From an uncultured Chitinophaga sp. (GTDB lineage: Bacteria > Bacteroidota > Bacteroidia > Chitinophagales > Chitinophagaceae), in NCBI RefSeq assembly GCF_946479755.1, contig NZ_CAMLHC010000013.1:152224-216223 (forward strand): a stretch of 64,000 bases of DNA, in the 5' to 3' direction. The translations under genes and the position numbers were made by a program. A model generated the notes under the pieces. It was given only the letters and a program-made list of their open reading frames with translations. It did not search any database and was not told the origin of the DNA. Shown in pieces: positions 51,215 through 60,030 of the stretch (position 1 is the stretch's first letter; each line of letters opens with the position of its first letter).

Positions 51215-54200
51215 GTTTCCAGTCTCTCGGCGATTTTCCGAAATGTTTTTTAAACTCCCGGCTGAAGTATTTGGGATCACTGTATCCTACTTTATAGGCG
51301 ACCTCACTGATATTGTATTCAGCACTATCCAGGTACAGGGTCGCTTTTTTCATGCGTATTGCCCTGATAAAGTCATTCACGGTAAGCCCCGTCAGCATAT
51401 TCAGTTTTTTATACAACACCGGACGGCTGATCGCCAGCTTCCGCGAGATAGCATCTACGTTAAAATCCGGTTCATCCATATTTTCTTCTATCACCGCTAT
51501 CACCTTTAGCAGGAAAGGGTCTTCTATGACAGCCGTTGTTTCTTCCTGTTGCTGCTCCTCATCATCCGTCTGTCCCTCCGATGGGAAAACCAGTTGTTTC
51601 ATCAGGCGCTGATGAATTTTTTCGCGCAGGCTCAACAGGTTACTGATATGTAATGCCAATACCTGTATGCTGAAAGGTTTGGTAAGATACACATCCGCCC
51701 CCTTCTGCAACCCGCTTAACTGCTGGGAAGATGACGACATCGCCGTTAGCAGGATAACCGGGATATGATTGGTCCGTTCGTCACTTTTGAGTTGACTGCA
51801 TAACGTATAACCATCCATGCCAGGCATCATTACATCACTGACAATTATATCAGGGATCAGGTCAACGGCTGTCTTCCAGCCCTCCGAACCATTGGTGCTG
51901 ACAACAACATGATAATCTTTCTCCAGCACTTCACGATTAAACGCAAGAATTTCTTCATTGTCTTCTATCAGCAGAATCGTATATTTCTTCTGAGTAACAC
52001 CTGGCTTTATACTTTCCGGCGCCGTCAATACCTCCTCCCCGGCGCCTGCCGGCGTATTGGTTTTATACCCGGTAGTACCGGATGTTTTGTCCATCTTTAC
52101 CGTGGCGTTAAAATGGGCATTGCCTTTTCGCAAGGTCACTGTAAAGACGGTTGTATTCCCCTCCTCAGTGCGGGTACTGTCTACCGTAATGGTTCCTCCA
52201 TGCAATTCAATAATGCTTTTCGCCAGCGCCAGGCCTATACCGTATCCTTTATTATCGCTGCCATCATCATCTTCCTGGAAATAGTTTGTAAATAATTTAG
52301 GCAGATTTTCAGGTGCTACTCCCCTGCCATTGTCTTTTATTGTAATGACCACCGCCCGCTCTTCTTCTTCAATGGCGGCCTCTATCCTTCCGCCCGACGG
52401 AGTAAACTTACAGGCATTGTAAAACAGATTATAGAACACTTTCTCCAGTTGAACCCTGTCGAAATATAACCGGATTGAAGTATCCGAACTTTTAAACCCA
52501 TACTGAATGTTCATGAACAACACCTGGTCTTCAAAAGCGGCAAAGACCTCCCGCAGGAAAGATACGATGTCTTGTTCTGCCACCTGTAGCGGCAGATTGC
52601 CTGATTCAGCTTTTCGGAAATCCATCAGTTCCGTCAACAGGTGCAGCAGGCTTTCTGAATTTTTCCTGATGATCTTTAATTGCCTGGAGTTTTCATAGTC
52701 CTCCCGGTTGATCAATAACAGTCTTTCTGCCGGCCCAATGATCAACGAGAGCCTCGACCGCATTTCATGAGAGATATTCGTGAAAAAATCCAGTTTCATC
52801 CGTGTTAATTCATGGTCCCGCCGGATCAATGATCTCAGCACGAAAAAGCGTACTACAAAAAACACAACGGCTGCTGCAAAGAGAACATATAACCCGTAAG
52901 CCCAGATCGTTTTCCAGATGGGAGGCAGCACGGTGATGCGTAATTGCGCCGGCTTCCCCCAAACACCATCGTTATTGGTACCCTTCGCAAAAAACGTATA
53001 GCTGCCCGGTGGCAGGTTCATATAGGTAGCGGCAGGGTTTGACGTATAGTTCCAGTCGCTGTCAAATCCTTCCAGCTTAAACGCATAGTTGTTCTTTTCA
53101 GGCTGTACATAATTCAGCGAGGCAAATTCGAGTGTAAATACATTTTGAAGATGGGTAAAACGGATATCGCTGGTAAGACTTATCTCCTTTTCCAACAGTC
53201 CGTCCGACTGCCCGATCGTTACCGGATGATCAAACAGCTTCACTCCCGTCAGAAAAGTTACCGGGGCAAACGGGTTTTCCCTGATTTCGTCGGGCCGGAA
53301 AAAGGTAAGCCCCTTATATCCACCGAACAGCATCTCTCCTGAACTGCTGTTGTAGCAGGAGTTGATATTGAAGATATTACCGGCCAGTCCATCGCTTTTG
53401 GTGTAGTTTTTAAAACTCCCGTTCTTTACGTCCAGCTTAGACAGTCCGTTACCGGTACTGATCCACAGGTTGTGCTGTTTATCTTCCAGTATTGCGGCGA
53501 TGTTATCGTCCGGCAGCCCGTTTTCCTTCGTATAAATGGTAAACTTTTTTGCTCCGCCGGGCGTATACAGCGCCAATCCGCCAAAGGCGCAGCCAATCCA
53601 TATGCTTCCATTCCCATCTTCGTGAATACAGTTAATATTATTTTTTGGCAGGCCTTCTTTCGTCGAAAACCGGTACACGGTATCGCTGTTGTGCTGCATC
53701 AGCAAGAGGTCTCCTGAGGTACCTACCCAAAGGTCTCCGTTCACAGACTGAAGGACCGACTTTACGGATTTGGTGCCCACCGCCCGGACAAGCCGGTTAT
53801 CCGGCAGCAGGTGTAAAGTTGTACCGGTTCTTCTAAAAGCCCGTAAACCGGTTTGCATCCCCACCCAGAAGATACCTTCACGGCTTTCCAGTATGGTGAG
53901 TATCTCAGCGGTGCGGACGGCAGGATCGCTTTCCCGGTAAAAATAACGTGTAAAATTTCCGGCCGCAGGATTAAAGAGGTTAAGCCCTCCTCCATGTGTT
54001 CCGATCCAGACATGCTCGTCGCTGTCCCTGTAAATCACCTTTACCAGATCTGAGCCGAGTGAAGCCTCTTCTCCTGGATGATGCCGGAACCAGGTGATCC
54101 CGCCGGTTGCCCTGTTAATATAATTCAGTCCACTTCCTTCCGTACCGACCCACAGGTTCCCGGCGGCGTCTTCCGAAAGCGCACTGACAACACTGTTGTT

Positions 54201-55280
54201 GATCCCCTCACCGGAAGCACTGCTTTTATACACATGGAAGGGGGTATTATCTGCCGAAACACTGTTTACCCCTCCCCAATAGGTACCAATCCAAACGGTG
54301 GCACAGCTGTCCATAAAAATGCTGTATACCGAGTTATGGCTCAGGGTCTGTACATTATCGGGAATGGACTGATAGTTATCAAACCGGCCGGTTGCCGGAT
54401 CATAAATACTGATGCCTCCCTGTGTGCCTATCCACAGCATTCCGCGGGTATCCATTCTAATATCCCGGATATTATTGTTCACCAGCCCATTGGCTGCGCA
54501 GGCCTGGTAATGTTTAAAAGTACCCGTCCGGCGATCATAAAGATTGAGGCCTCCTTGCTGGGTACCTATCCACAGGCGGCCGGCTTTGTCTTCAAAGATC
54601 ACGGTAACATAGTTATCACTTAACCCGGATTCGCTGCGCTCATCATGCCGGAAACAGCGGAAATGCCACTTCCCGTTTTCGGACGTCATCTGCGTAAGCC
54701 CGAAAGAAGATCCTATCCAGTATCCCCCCTGATGGTCCTGGTAAATAGTGCGGATGTTATTATTGACAGACAACCCTGCCACTGAGTCGGGGATGCCGAT
54801 CGGGGTAAAGCGGCCATCTTTTCTGTCATCCAACCGGAACAGCCCTGCAGAAGACCATACCCAGAGTGCATTTTGTTTGTCTTCGTAAATGCAACTGATG
54901 CTCAGGAGGCCTTCTCCCCGGCTTTTTCCAAGCAACACCGGATCGAGGCGGTCCGTTACCGGGTTATACCGGTTCAGGCCATTACGGGTACCCACCCACA
55001 GGACCTTATGAGAGTCGACGAGCAAACGGGTGATATAATTCTCCGGAACATCGTTGCCGGGAGCCCCCTGGCTTTTATAAATTTTAAACCGCCGCGTATC
55101 AAACCGGTTCAGCCCATTTTGTGTCCCAAACCATAAAAACCCGTTCCCATCCTGTGCGATACTCAGTACCGCACCCGGCGCTAACCCTTCTTCCGAAGTA
55201 AGCCTGTTGAATAGTAAGCCCTGACCACACAGGCACAAGGAACAAAATAATAAGAGTACCAGGAAACTGCTTTTCAGCAT
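51201..55280 (-). CDS. Hybrid two-component system sensor/regulator, HTCS (PUL3)
   Basis: 1359 aa with the standard HTCS order: signal peptide (1-20), two propellers of Reg_prop repeats (e.g. IAQDGNGFLWFGTQNGLNRF) to about 690, Y_Y_Y domain, membrane helix (about 788-812, YGLYVLFAAAVVFFVVRFF), HisKA with FFTNISHEMRSRLSLIIG (His near 837, the usual T-P replaced by S-R), HATPase (NLFYNACKFTPSGG, DNGRGV, GYGIGLALAKSI), receiver with phospho-Asp near 1147 (IIVSDVMMPGMDG) and AraC helix-turn-helix (ISRPVLYKKLNMLTG). Divergent from the PUL3 susC; the 216 bases between hold two TTTACCCC repeats. Its last codons form one arm of the repressor-gene terminator. Confidence 0.95.
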   Translation of the reverse strand: MLKSSFLVLLLFCSLCLCGQGLLFNRLTSEEGLAPGAVLSIAQDGNGFLWFGTQNGLNRFDTRRFKIYKSQGAPGNDVPENYITRLLVDSHKVLWVGTRNGLNRYNPVTDRLDPVLLGKSRGEGLLSISCIYEDKQNALWVWSSAGLFRLDDRKDGRFTPIGIPDSVAGLSVNNNIRTIYQDHQGGYWIGSSFGLTQMTSENGKWHFRCFRHDERSESGLSDNYVTVIFEDKAGRLWIGTQQGGLNLYDRRTGTFKHYQACAANGLVNNNIRDIRMDTRGMLWIGTQGGISIYDPATGRFDNYQSIPDNVQTLSHNSVYSIFMDSCATVWIGTYWGGVNSVSADNTPFHVYKSSASGEGINNSVVSALSEDAAGNLWVGTEGSGLNYINRATGGITWFRHHPGEEASLGSDLVKVIYRDSDEHVWIGTHGGGLNLFNPAAGNFTRYFYRESDPAVRTAEILTILESREGIFWVGMQTGLRAFRRTGTTLHLLPDNRLVRAVGTKSVKSVLQSVNGDLWVGTSGDLLLMQHNSDTVYRFSTKEGLPKNNINCIHEDGNGSIWIGCAFGGLALYTPGGAKKFTIYTKENGLPDDNIAAILEDKQHNLWISTGNGLSKLDVKNGSFKNYTKSDGLAGNIFNINSCYNSSSGEMLFGGYKGLTFFRPDEIRENPFAPVTFLTGVKLFDHPVTIGQSDGLLEKEISLTSDIRFTHLQNVFTLEFASLNYVQPEKNNYAFKLEGFDSDWNYTSNPAATYMNLPPGSYTFFAKGTNNDGVWGKPAQLRITVLPPIWKTIWAYGLYVLFAAAVVFFVVRFFVLRSLIRRDHELTRMKLDFFTNISHEMRSRLSLIIGPAERLLLINREDYENSRQLKIIRKNSESLLHLLTELMDFRKAESGNLPLQVAEQDIVSFLREVFAAFEDQVLFMNIQYGFKSSDTSIRLYFDRVQLEKVFYNLFYNACKFTPSGGRIEAAIEEEERAVVITIKDNGRGVAPENLPKLFTNYFQEDDDGSDNKGYGIGLALAKSIIELHGGTITVDSTRTEEGNTTVFTVTLRKGNAHFNATVKMDKTSGTTGYKTNTPAGAGEEVLTAPESIKPGVTQKKYTILLIEDNEEILAFNREVLEKDYHVVVSTNGSEGWKTAVDLIPDIIVSDVMMPGMDGYTLCSQLKSDERTNHIPVILLTAMSSSSQQLSGLQKGADVYLTKPFSIQVLALHISNLLSLREKIHQRLMKQLVFPSEGQTDDEEQQQEETTAVIEDPFLLKVIAVIEENMDEPDFNVDAISRKLAISRPVLYKKLNMLTGLTVNDFIRAIRMKKATLYLDSAEYNISEVAYKVGYSDPKYFSREFKKHFGKSPRDWKQKGS

Positions 55281-55410
55281 AGCCGAAACAAATGTGCTTT
55301 ACAAAATAAGTACGCTCTACATGATTCGCAGGATGGGGATATCATCATAACCTATTGCAGGATAGCAAAAAAATACTGATTTTCATCCCTTTCCTCCCAG
55401 AATTTACAAT

Positions 55411-55440
55411 TTTACCCCATCTTTTTTCTGATTTTACCCC
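55411..55440 (+). promoter_or_regulatory. Direct TTTACCCC repeats upstream of PUL3 susC
   Basis: TTTACCCC at 55411-55418 and 55433-55440, 22 bases apart, each inside the identical 12-mer ATTTTACCCCAT. They end 56 bases before the susC ATG. The same core precedes the PUL2 susC in the same orientation. A candidate HTCS operator. Confidence 0.65.
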
Positions 55441-55496
55441 ATACCCCGACATAACAGAAGATACCTTGCTGCTAATAAATTCCAAACACATACGTT

Positions 55497-58400
55497 ATGT
55501 TTCCACGATTAATGATACTGAGTATCCTGTTACTCCCCCTATACGTATGGGCACAAAACAGGAAGGTCGCCGGAACGGTCCTCGATGAAAATGGACAGCC
55601 TATTGAGAGTATCAGCGTCCTGGTAAAGGGGAAGCCCGGAGGCGCGCTGACCAGCAAATCCGGCAGCTTCGAACTTGAAGCCGGCGCCAACGAAACGCTT
55701 GTCTTTACCGCCGTCAATTATGTGACGAAAGAAGTATCCCTTGCCGGCGCCGCTCTGCCGCTTAAAGTAGTGCTGAGTTCCAAAGTAACCGCCATCAACG
55801 ACGTAGTAGTGGTAGGCTATGGTACCCAGAAAAAGCGGGACCTGACCGGTGCCATCACTTCGGTATCTACCAAGGATTTTAAAGAACAGCCCGTAATAAA
55901 TGTGCAACAGATCCTCCAGGGCAGGGCTGCCGGCGTGCAGGTGGTATCCAATGCCGGGGCGCCGGGAGGAGCGGTATCCGTCCGGATACGGGGAAACAAC
56001 TCCATCAAAGGCGACAACAACCCCTTGTACGTGATCGATGGTTTCGTGGGCGCCGACCCTTCCACCGTGAACCCCGGAGACATAGAAACGATGGACGTGC
56101 TGAAAGATGCTTCCTCTACTGCCATTTATGGCAGCCGGGGCGCCAACGGTGTTATTGTCATCACCACCCGGAAAGGGAAAGCCGGTAAAACCAGCATCGA
56201 ACTGATGAGCCAGTTTTCCAGCGCCCGGGTATTAAAGAAGATGAACCTGCTCGATGCCGCTGATTTTGCTGCTACCGCCAATGAAAATGCTATCGCCAAC
56301 GGCGGGTCGCCCATCTTTACGTCGCAGCAGATCGAACGTTTCAAAAGCCAGGGAGGCACCAACTGGCAGGATCAAATCTTCAGAACAGCCCCCACCCAGG
56401 AATACCAGCTAAGTATTTCCGGCGGAAGTGATAAAACAAAGTATTATACCAGCGGGAATTTTCTGAACCAGCAGGGGATCATCCTTAATTCAGGTCTGAA
56501 ACGGTACTCCGTAAGGGCCGGCCTTAACGCACAACTGTACAAAAAACTATCGCTTCACGTAAACGCGTACGCAGTAAGAAATGAAACGCGCAACACAGGT
56601 ATTGTAGGCAGGGACGCACCGGTTACCCAGGCGATCGCATGGGCGCCCACCGTACCCGTACGCGACAGTGCCGGCAAATTCACCCTCAATGATCCCATTG
56701 GTTCCATTTCCAACAACCCGGTGGCTATTGCCACGGACCAGAACGGTATCACCCATAATTCAACGTTTGCCACTATCGCCGGACTGAAATACGAATTTGT
56801 TCCGGGCCTCACCCTCGATGTATCCGGCGCCGTGAACTACAGCAATATTCAGACACTGAACTACACTGGGCCTACGGTGACGTCCTCCCGACTGGCGAAC
56901 GCCTCCCGCAGCTCCGGTGAAAACATCGGCATCCAAAATACCAATAACCTTACCTACAGTCATTTGTTCAACAATACCCATCAACTTACCATCACAGGTG
57001 TAGTGGAATACCAGTCGTTCAGCACCAGCGGTTTTAACGCCAATGCCAACAGCCTGACCTTTCCAAACCTCGGCTTCTACAACCTGGCACTGGCACAGAC
57101 CTATGGCGTAGGGACCAACTATTCCGATTACAAGTTGCTCTCCTACCTCGGAAGGGTCAACTACGATTATAAAGGCCGTTATTACATCACCGCCGGCGTA
57201 AGACGGGACGGCTCCTCTAAATTTCAGGGTGGCCATCAGTACAGCACCTTCCCTTCCATAGGTGTGGCATGGAAGCTCTCAGAAATGGACTTTATGAAGA
57301 ATGCCACCTTCGTAAACAATCTTAAGATCAGGGCCGGATATGGCATTACCGGCAACCAGGCCATCAACCCCTATCAAACACTGACAGCCTATCAGAACGT
57401 CACCACTACTTTGATCCCGGGCAGCGTAACCCCCGGTATCATCCTTGGCAACCCGGGAAATCCTGATCTGAAGTGGGAAACCACCAAACAGTGGGATATC
57501 GGGCTGGATGCCGACCTGTTTGACAACCGGCTATCACTCACAGCAGACTACTACAACAAAAACACCAGCAACCTGCTGCTGTCCGTTCCTATCCCCAACT
57601 ACCTGGGCGGTGGCAGCGTCCTGTCCAATGTAGGCAAAGTAAACAACAAAGGGATTGAGCTCTCTTTGTCAGGCGACATTATCCGTAGCAACGCCATGAC
57701 CTGGAACAGTGCTTTCAATATCTCCTTCCTCCGTAACAGGGTGGAGTCGCTTTACTCCGACAAGAACATTCCATCAGGTACGAATGTGGGTGCGGGCCTT
57801 TCACCGCAACCAGAATTCATGATCATTCCCGGGCAACCCCTCGGCACCTACTGGGGCCTTACCTATGAAGGCACCTGGAAACCCGGGGAAAAAGCAGCGG
57901 CGGCAGCCTATGGCAATGTTCCCGGAGATTCCAAATACCGGGACCTCGACGGCAACGGCGTTATCGACGGAGGTGATTACCATATTATCGGGCACGGACT
58001 TCCACGATACTCCTGGGGCTGGAATAATACCTTTACCTGGAAAGGTTTCACCCTGAATGTCTTCATACAGTCGCTCGGTGGATACGACAAACTGGACTAC
58101 ACCTATGCTGCCGGCATTACCGCCAACGCCGATATGCGGCAGGCTACCATTGCTGACATCAAAAACAGGTATATCCCCGGGGTCAACGAAACATCGGATA
58201 TTCCCGCCTTCAGCAAAACCAACAAGAACTATATGGTCAGCACCCGGTTCCTGGAAGACGGCACTTTCATCCGGTTTAAGAACATCAGTCTCAGTTACCA
58301 GTTACCCGAGTCAATGGTGAAGCAGGCGAAAATCACGCTGTACGTCCGGGCGGTCAATCTCTTTACCATCACCCGGTATAAAGGGCTGGACCCTGAAACC

Positions 58401-58505
58401 AACAGCGTTGCCACCGGCGCCGGCAGCGACGTTAATCAAAGCATCGACTATGGCTCTTATCCCAATGCCAAAACCATCACAGGAGGCGTAAAAATCGGTT
58501 TCTAA
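55497..58505 (+). CDS. SusC/RagA-family TonB-dependent transporter (PUL3)
   Basis: 1002 aa. Signal peptide (1-20, ends YVWAQ), carboxypeptidase-D-regulatory-like domain (VAGTVLDENGQPIESISVLV), TonB-box/plug with INDVVVVGYGTQKKRDLTGA, VQQILQGRAAGVQVVSNAG and MDVLKDASSTAIYGSRGANG, and a beta-barrel to the C-terminal Phe (GGVKIGF). No STN domain. It imports oligosaccharides over the outer membrane. First gene of the PUL3 operon susC-susD-beta-helix-GH2, divergent from its HTCS. Confidence 0.95.
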   Translation: MFPRLMILSILLLPLYVWAQNRKVAGTVLDENGQPIESISVLVKGKPGGALTSKSGSFELEAGANETLVFTAVNYVTKEVSLAGAALPLKVVLSSKVTAINDVVVVGYGTQKKRDLTGAITSVSTKDFKEQPVINVQQILQGRAAGVQVVSNAGAPGGAVSVRIRGNNSIKGDNNPLYVIDGFVGADPSTVNPGDIETMDVLKDASSTAIYGSRGANGVIVITTRKGKAGKTSIELMSQFSSARVLKKMNLLDAADFAATANENAIANGGSPIFTSQQIERFKSQGGTNWQDQIFRTAPTQEYQLSISGGSDKTKYYTSGNFLNQQGIILNSGLKRYSVRAGLNAQLYKKLSLHVNAYAVRNETRNTGIVGRDAPVTQAIAWAPTVPVRDSAGKFTLNDPIGSISNNPVAIATDQNGITHNSTFATIAGLKYEFVPGLTLDVSGAVNYSNIQTLNYTGPTVTSSRLANASRSSGENIGIQNTNNLTYSHLFNNTHQLTITGVVEYQSFSTSGFNANANSLTFPNLGFYNLALAQTYGVGTNYSDYKLLSYLGRVNYDYKGRYYITAGVRRDGSSKFQGGHQYSTFPSIGVAWKLSEMDFMKNATFVNNLKIRAGYGITGNQAINPYQTLTAYQNVTTTLIPGSVTPGIILGNPGNPDLKWETTKQWDIGLDADLFDNRLSLTADYYNKNTSNLLLSVPIPNYLGGGSVLSNVGKVNNKGIELSLSGDIIRSNAMTWNSAFNISFLRNRVESLYSDKNIPSGTNVGAGLSPQPEFMIIPGQPLGTYWGLTYEGTWKPGEKAAAAAYGNVPGDSKYRDLDGNGVIDGGDYHIIGHGLPRYSWGWNNTFTWKGFTLNVFIQSLGGYDKLDYTYAAGITANADMRQATIADIKNRYIPGVNETSDIPAFSKTNKNYMVSTRFLEDGTFIRFKNISLSYQLPESMVKQAKITLYVRAVNLFTITRYKGLDPETNSVATGAGSDVNQSIDYGSYPNAKTITGGVKIGF

Positions 58506-58522
58506 CTTCAAAATTCCGGCAC

Positions 58523-59983
58523 ATGAAAAAGACAATATTTCTGATACTACTCATCTCCTCCATATCCGCCTGTAATAAAGAGTTGAATGAAACGCCCAAC
58601 GGCCAGTTGGTTGGCGATGACGCGCTGCGCACCATCGAGGGGTTACAGACAGCCCTGGCCGGTGCATACCAGCCTTTAAAAAACGGCTATACATCGGGCT
58701 TCGCCTCTGCGGCGGTGGATGCCGTATTAATGGGCTCCGACGACCTTACCACCCATTCCGCCAGTAATAAACAGGAACTCAGGGAAATGGACCAGTTTGC
58801 CGTTAACTCCACCAATGGCCGTATTAATGTGATCTGGCTGGGCTGTTACAAGACTATTCAAAACGCCAATAACATCATTGCCAATTACGAAAAAGCGGGT
58901 ACTGCCGCCAACATCCGGCAGATTGGCGGCGAAGCCTATTTTTTAAGGGCCTTCTCCTATTTCTGGCTGGTACGGTTATGGGGCAACATCCCGCTGGTCA
59001 CCACATCGAAATACAGCCCCGACCTGCTTTCCATACAAAAAAGCAGTCCGGCCCAGGTATATGCGTTAATCGAAGCAGATCTGAAAAAAGCAGAGACCCT
59101 GATGGGCAATACAAAGCCGGTCGCAGGCAGGGCCGGCGCAGGTACTGCCAAAGCGTTGCTGGCGGAAGTATACCTTACCGAAGGAGGATACCCCCTGAAA
59201 GATGTCTCCAAATACGCCCTCGCTGCCGCTAAAGCCAAAGAGGTGATCGACGGCAAAGCGACTTATGGTTTTGACCTGGTGCCGGACTTTGGCAGTCTAT
59301 GGACCGGAACACCTGCCAGTAACAATACCCCGGAAGATGTATTTGCACTGCAGTTCTGCAATAGCTGCGGTAATCCAAGCACCCTGTATGGAAAATCAAG
59401 TATGCCGGGCGACGAAGCAGGATGGGACGATTACTTCTGCGAAGTCACCTTCTTTAACAATTTTCCCGCGGGTAAAAGAAAAGAAGTAACGTTTCATACA
59501 ATATTCAAAACCGGCGCCGGCGACGTGAGCTGGCAAAACGGTCAGACCAGACACCCCTACTACAACAAGTTCAGGGTAAACACGCCTACCCCCGGCTTCC
59601 TTACCTCCGCCAGCGATCTTTCCGTAAAATTATTACGCTATGCCCAGGTACTGCTCACCTATGCAGAAGCACAGGCACGCTCCACCGGCGCACCTTCTGC
59701 AGAAGCATACAACGCTGTTAATCTCATCCGGAAGCGTGCCGGACTTGAGGATCTTCCGCAGGGACTGTCCGGTGCAGCATTCGCTAATGCCGTAGTTGAC
59801 GAACGGGCCTGGGAATTTGCCGGAGAATACACCCGTTGGTTCGATCTGCAGCGTCTCGAACTGGTGGAAACCGCCAACTCCCGTAAAGCGGCAGACGACC
59901 TGAAACCATTGAATACTATTACCAAAGCCAGATACTGGTTACCCATTCCTTACAACGACCAGCAGATCAACAATGGTTTATAG
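58523..59983 (+). CDS. SusD/RagB-family glycan-binding lipoprotein (PUL3)
   Basis: 486 aa. Lipobox ISSISAC with C17. Core features are YQPLKNGYTSGFASAAVD, GGEAYFLRAFSYFWLVRLWG (the SusD TPR hallmark) and NIPLVTTSKYSPD, and the C-terminal RYAQVLLTYAEAQARSTG, NLIRKRAGLEDLP, ERAWEFAGEYTRWFDLQRLE and final WLPIPYNDQQINNG. Pairs with the SusC encoded 17 bases upstream and is shorter than the other two SusD proteins here. Confidence 0.94.
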   Translation: MKKTIFLILLISSISACNKELNETPNGQLVGDDALRTIEGLQTALAGAYQPLKNGYTSGFASAAVDAVLMGSDDLTTHSASNKQELREMDQFAVNSTNGRINVIWLGCYKTIQNANNIIANYEKAGTAANIRQIGGEAYFLRAFSYFWLVRLWGNIPLVTTSKYSPDLLSIQKSSPAQVYALIEADLKKAETLMGNTKPVAGRAGAGTAKALLAEVYLTEGGYPLKDVSKYALAAAKAKEVIDGKATYGFDLVPDFGSLWTGTPASNNTPEDVFALQFCNSCGNPSTLYGKSSMPGDEAGWDDYFCEVTFFNNFPAGKRKEVTFHTIFKTGAGDVSWQNGQTRHPYYNKFRVNTPTPGFLTSASDLSVKLLRYAQVLLTYAEAQARSTGAPSAEAYNAVNLIRKRAGLEDLPQGLSGAAFANAVVDERAWEFAGEYTRWFDLQRLELVETANSRKAADDLKPLNTITKARYWLPIPYNDQQINNGL

Positions 59984-60030
59984 CAAATACGACGGCCCGA
60001 CATCCATTTTCACCTTAAAAAACCCAGACA

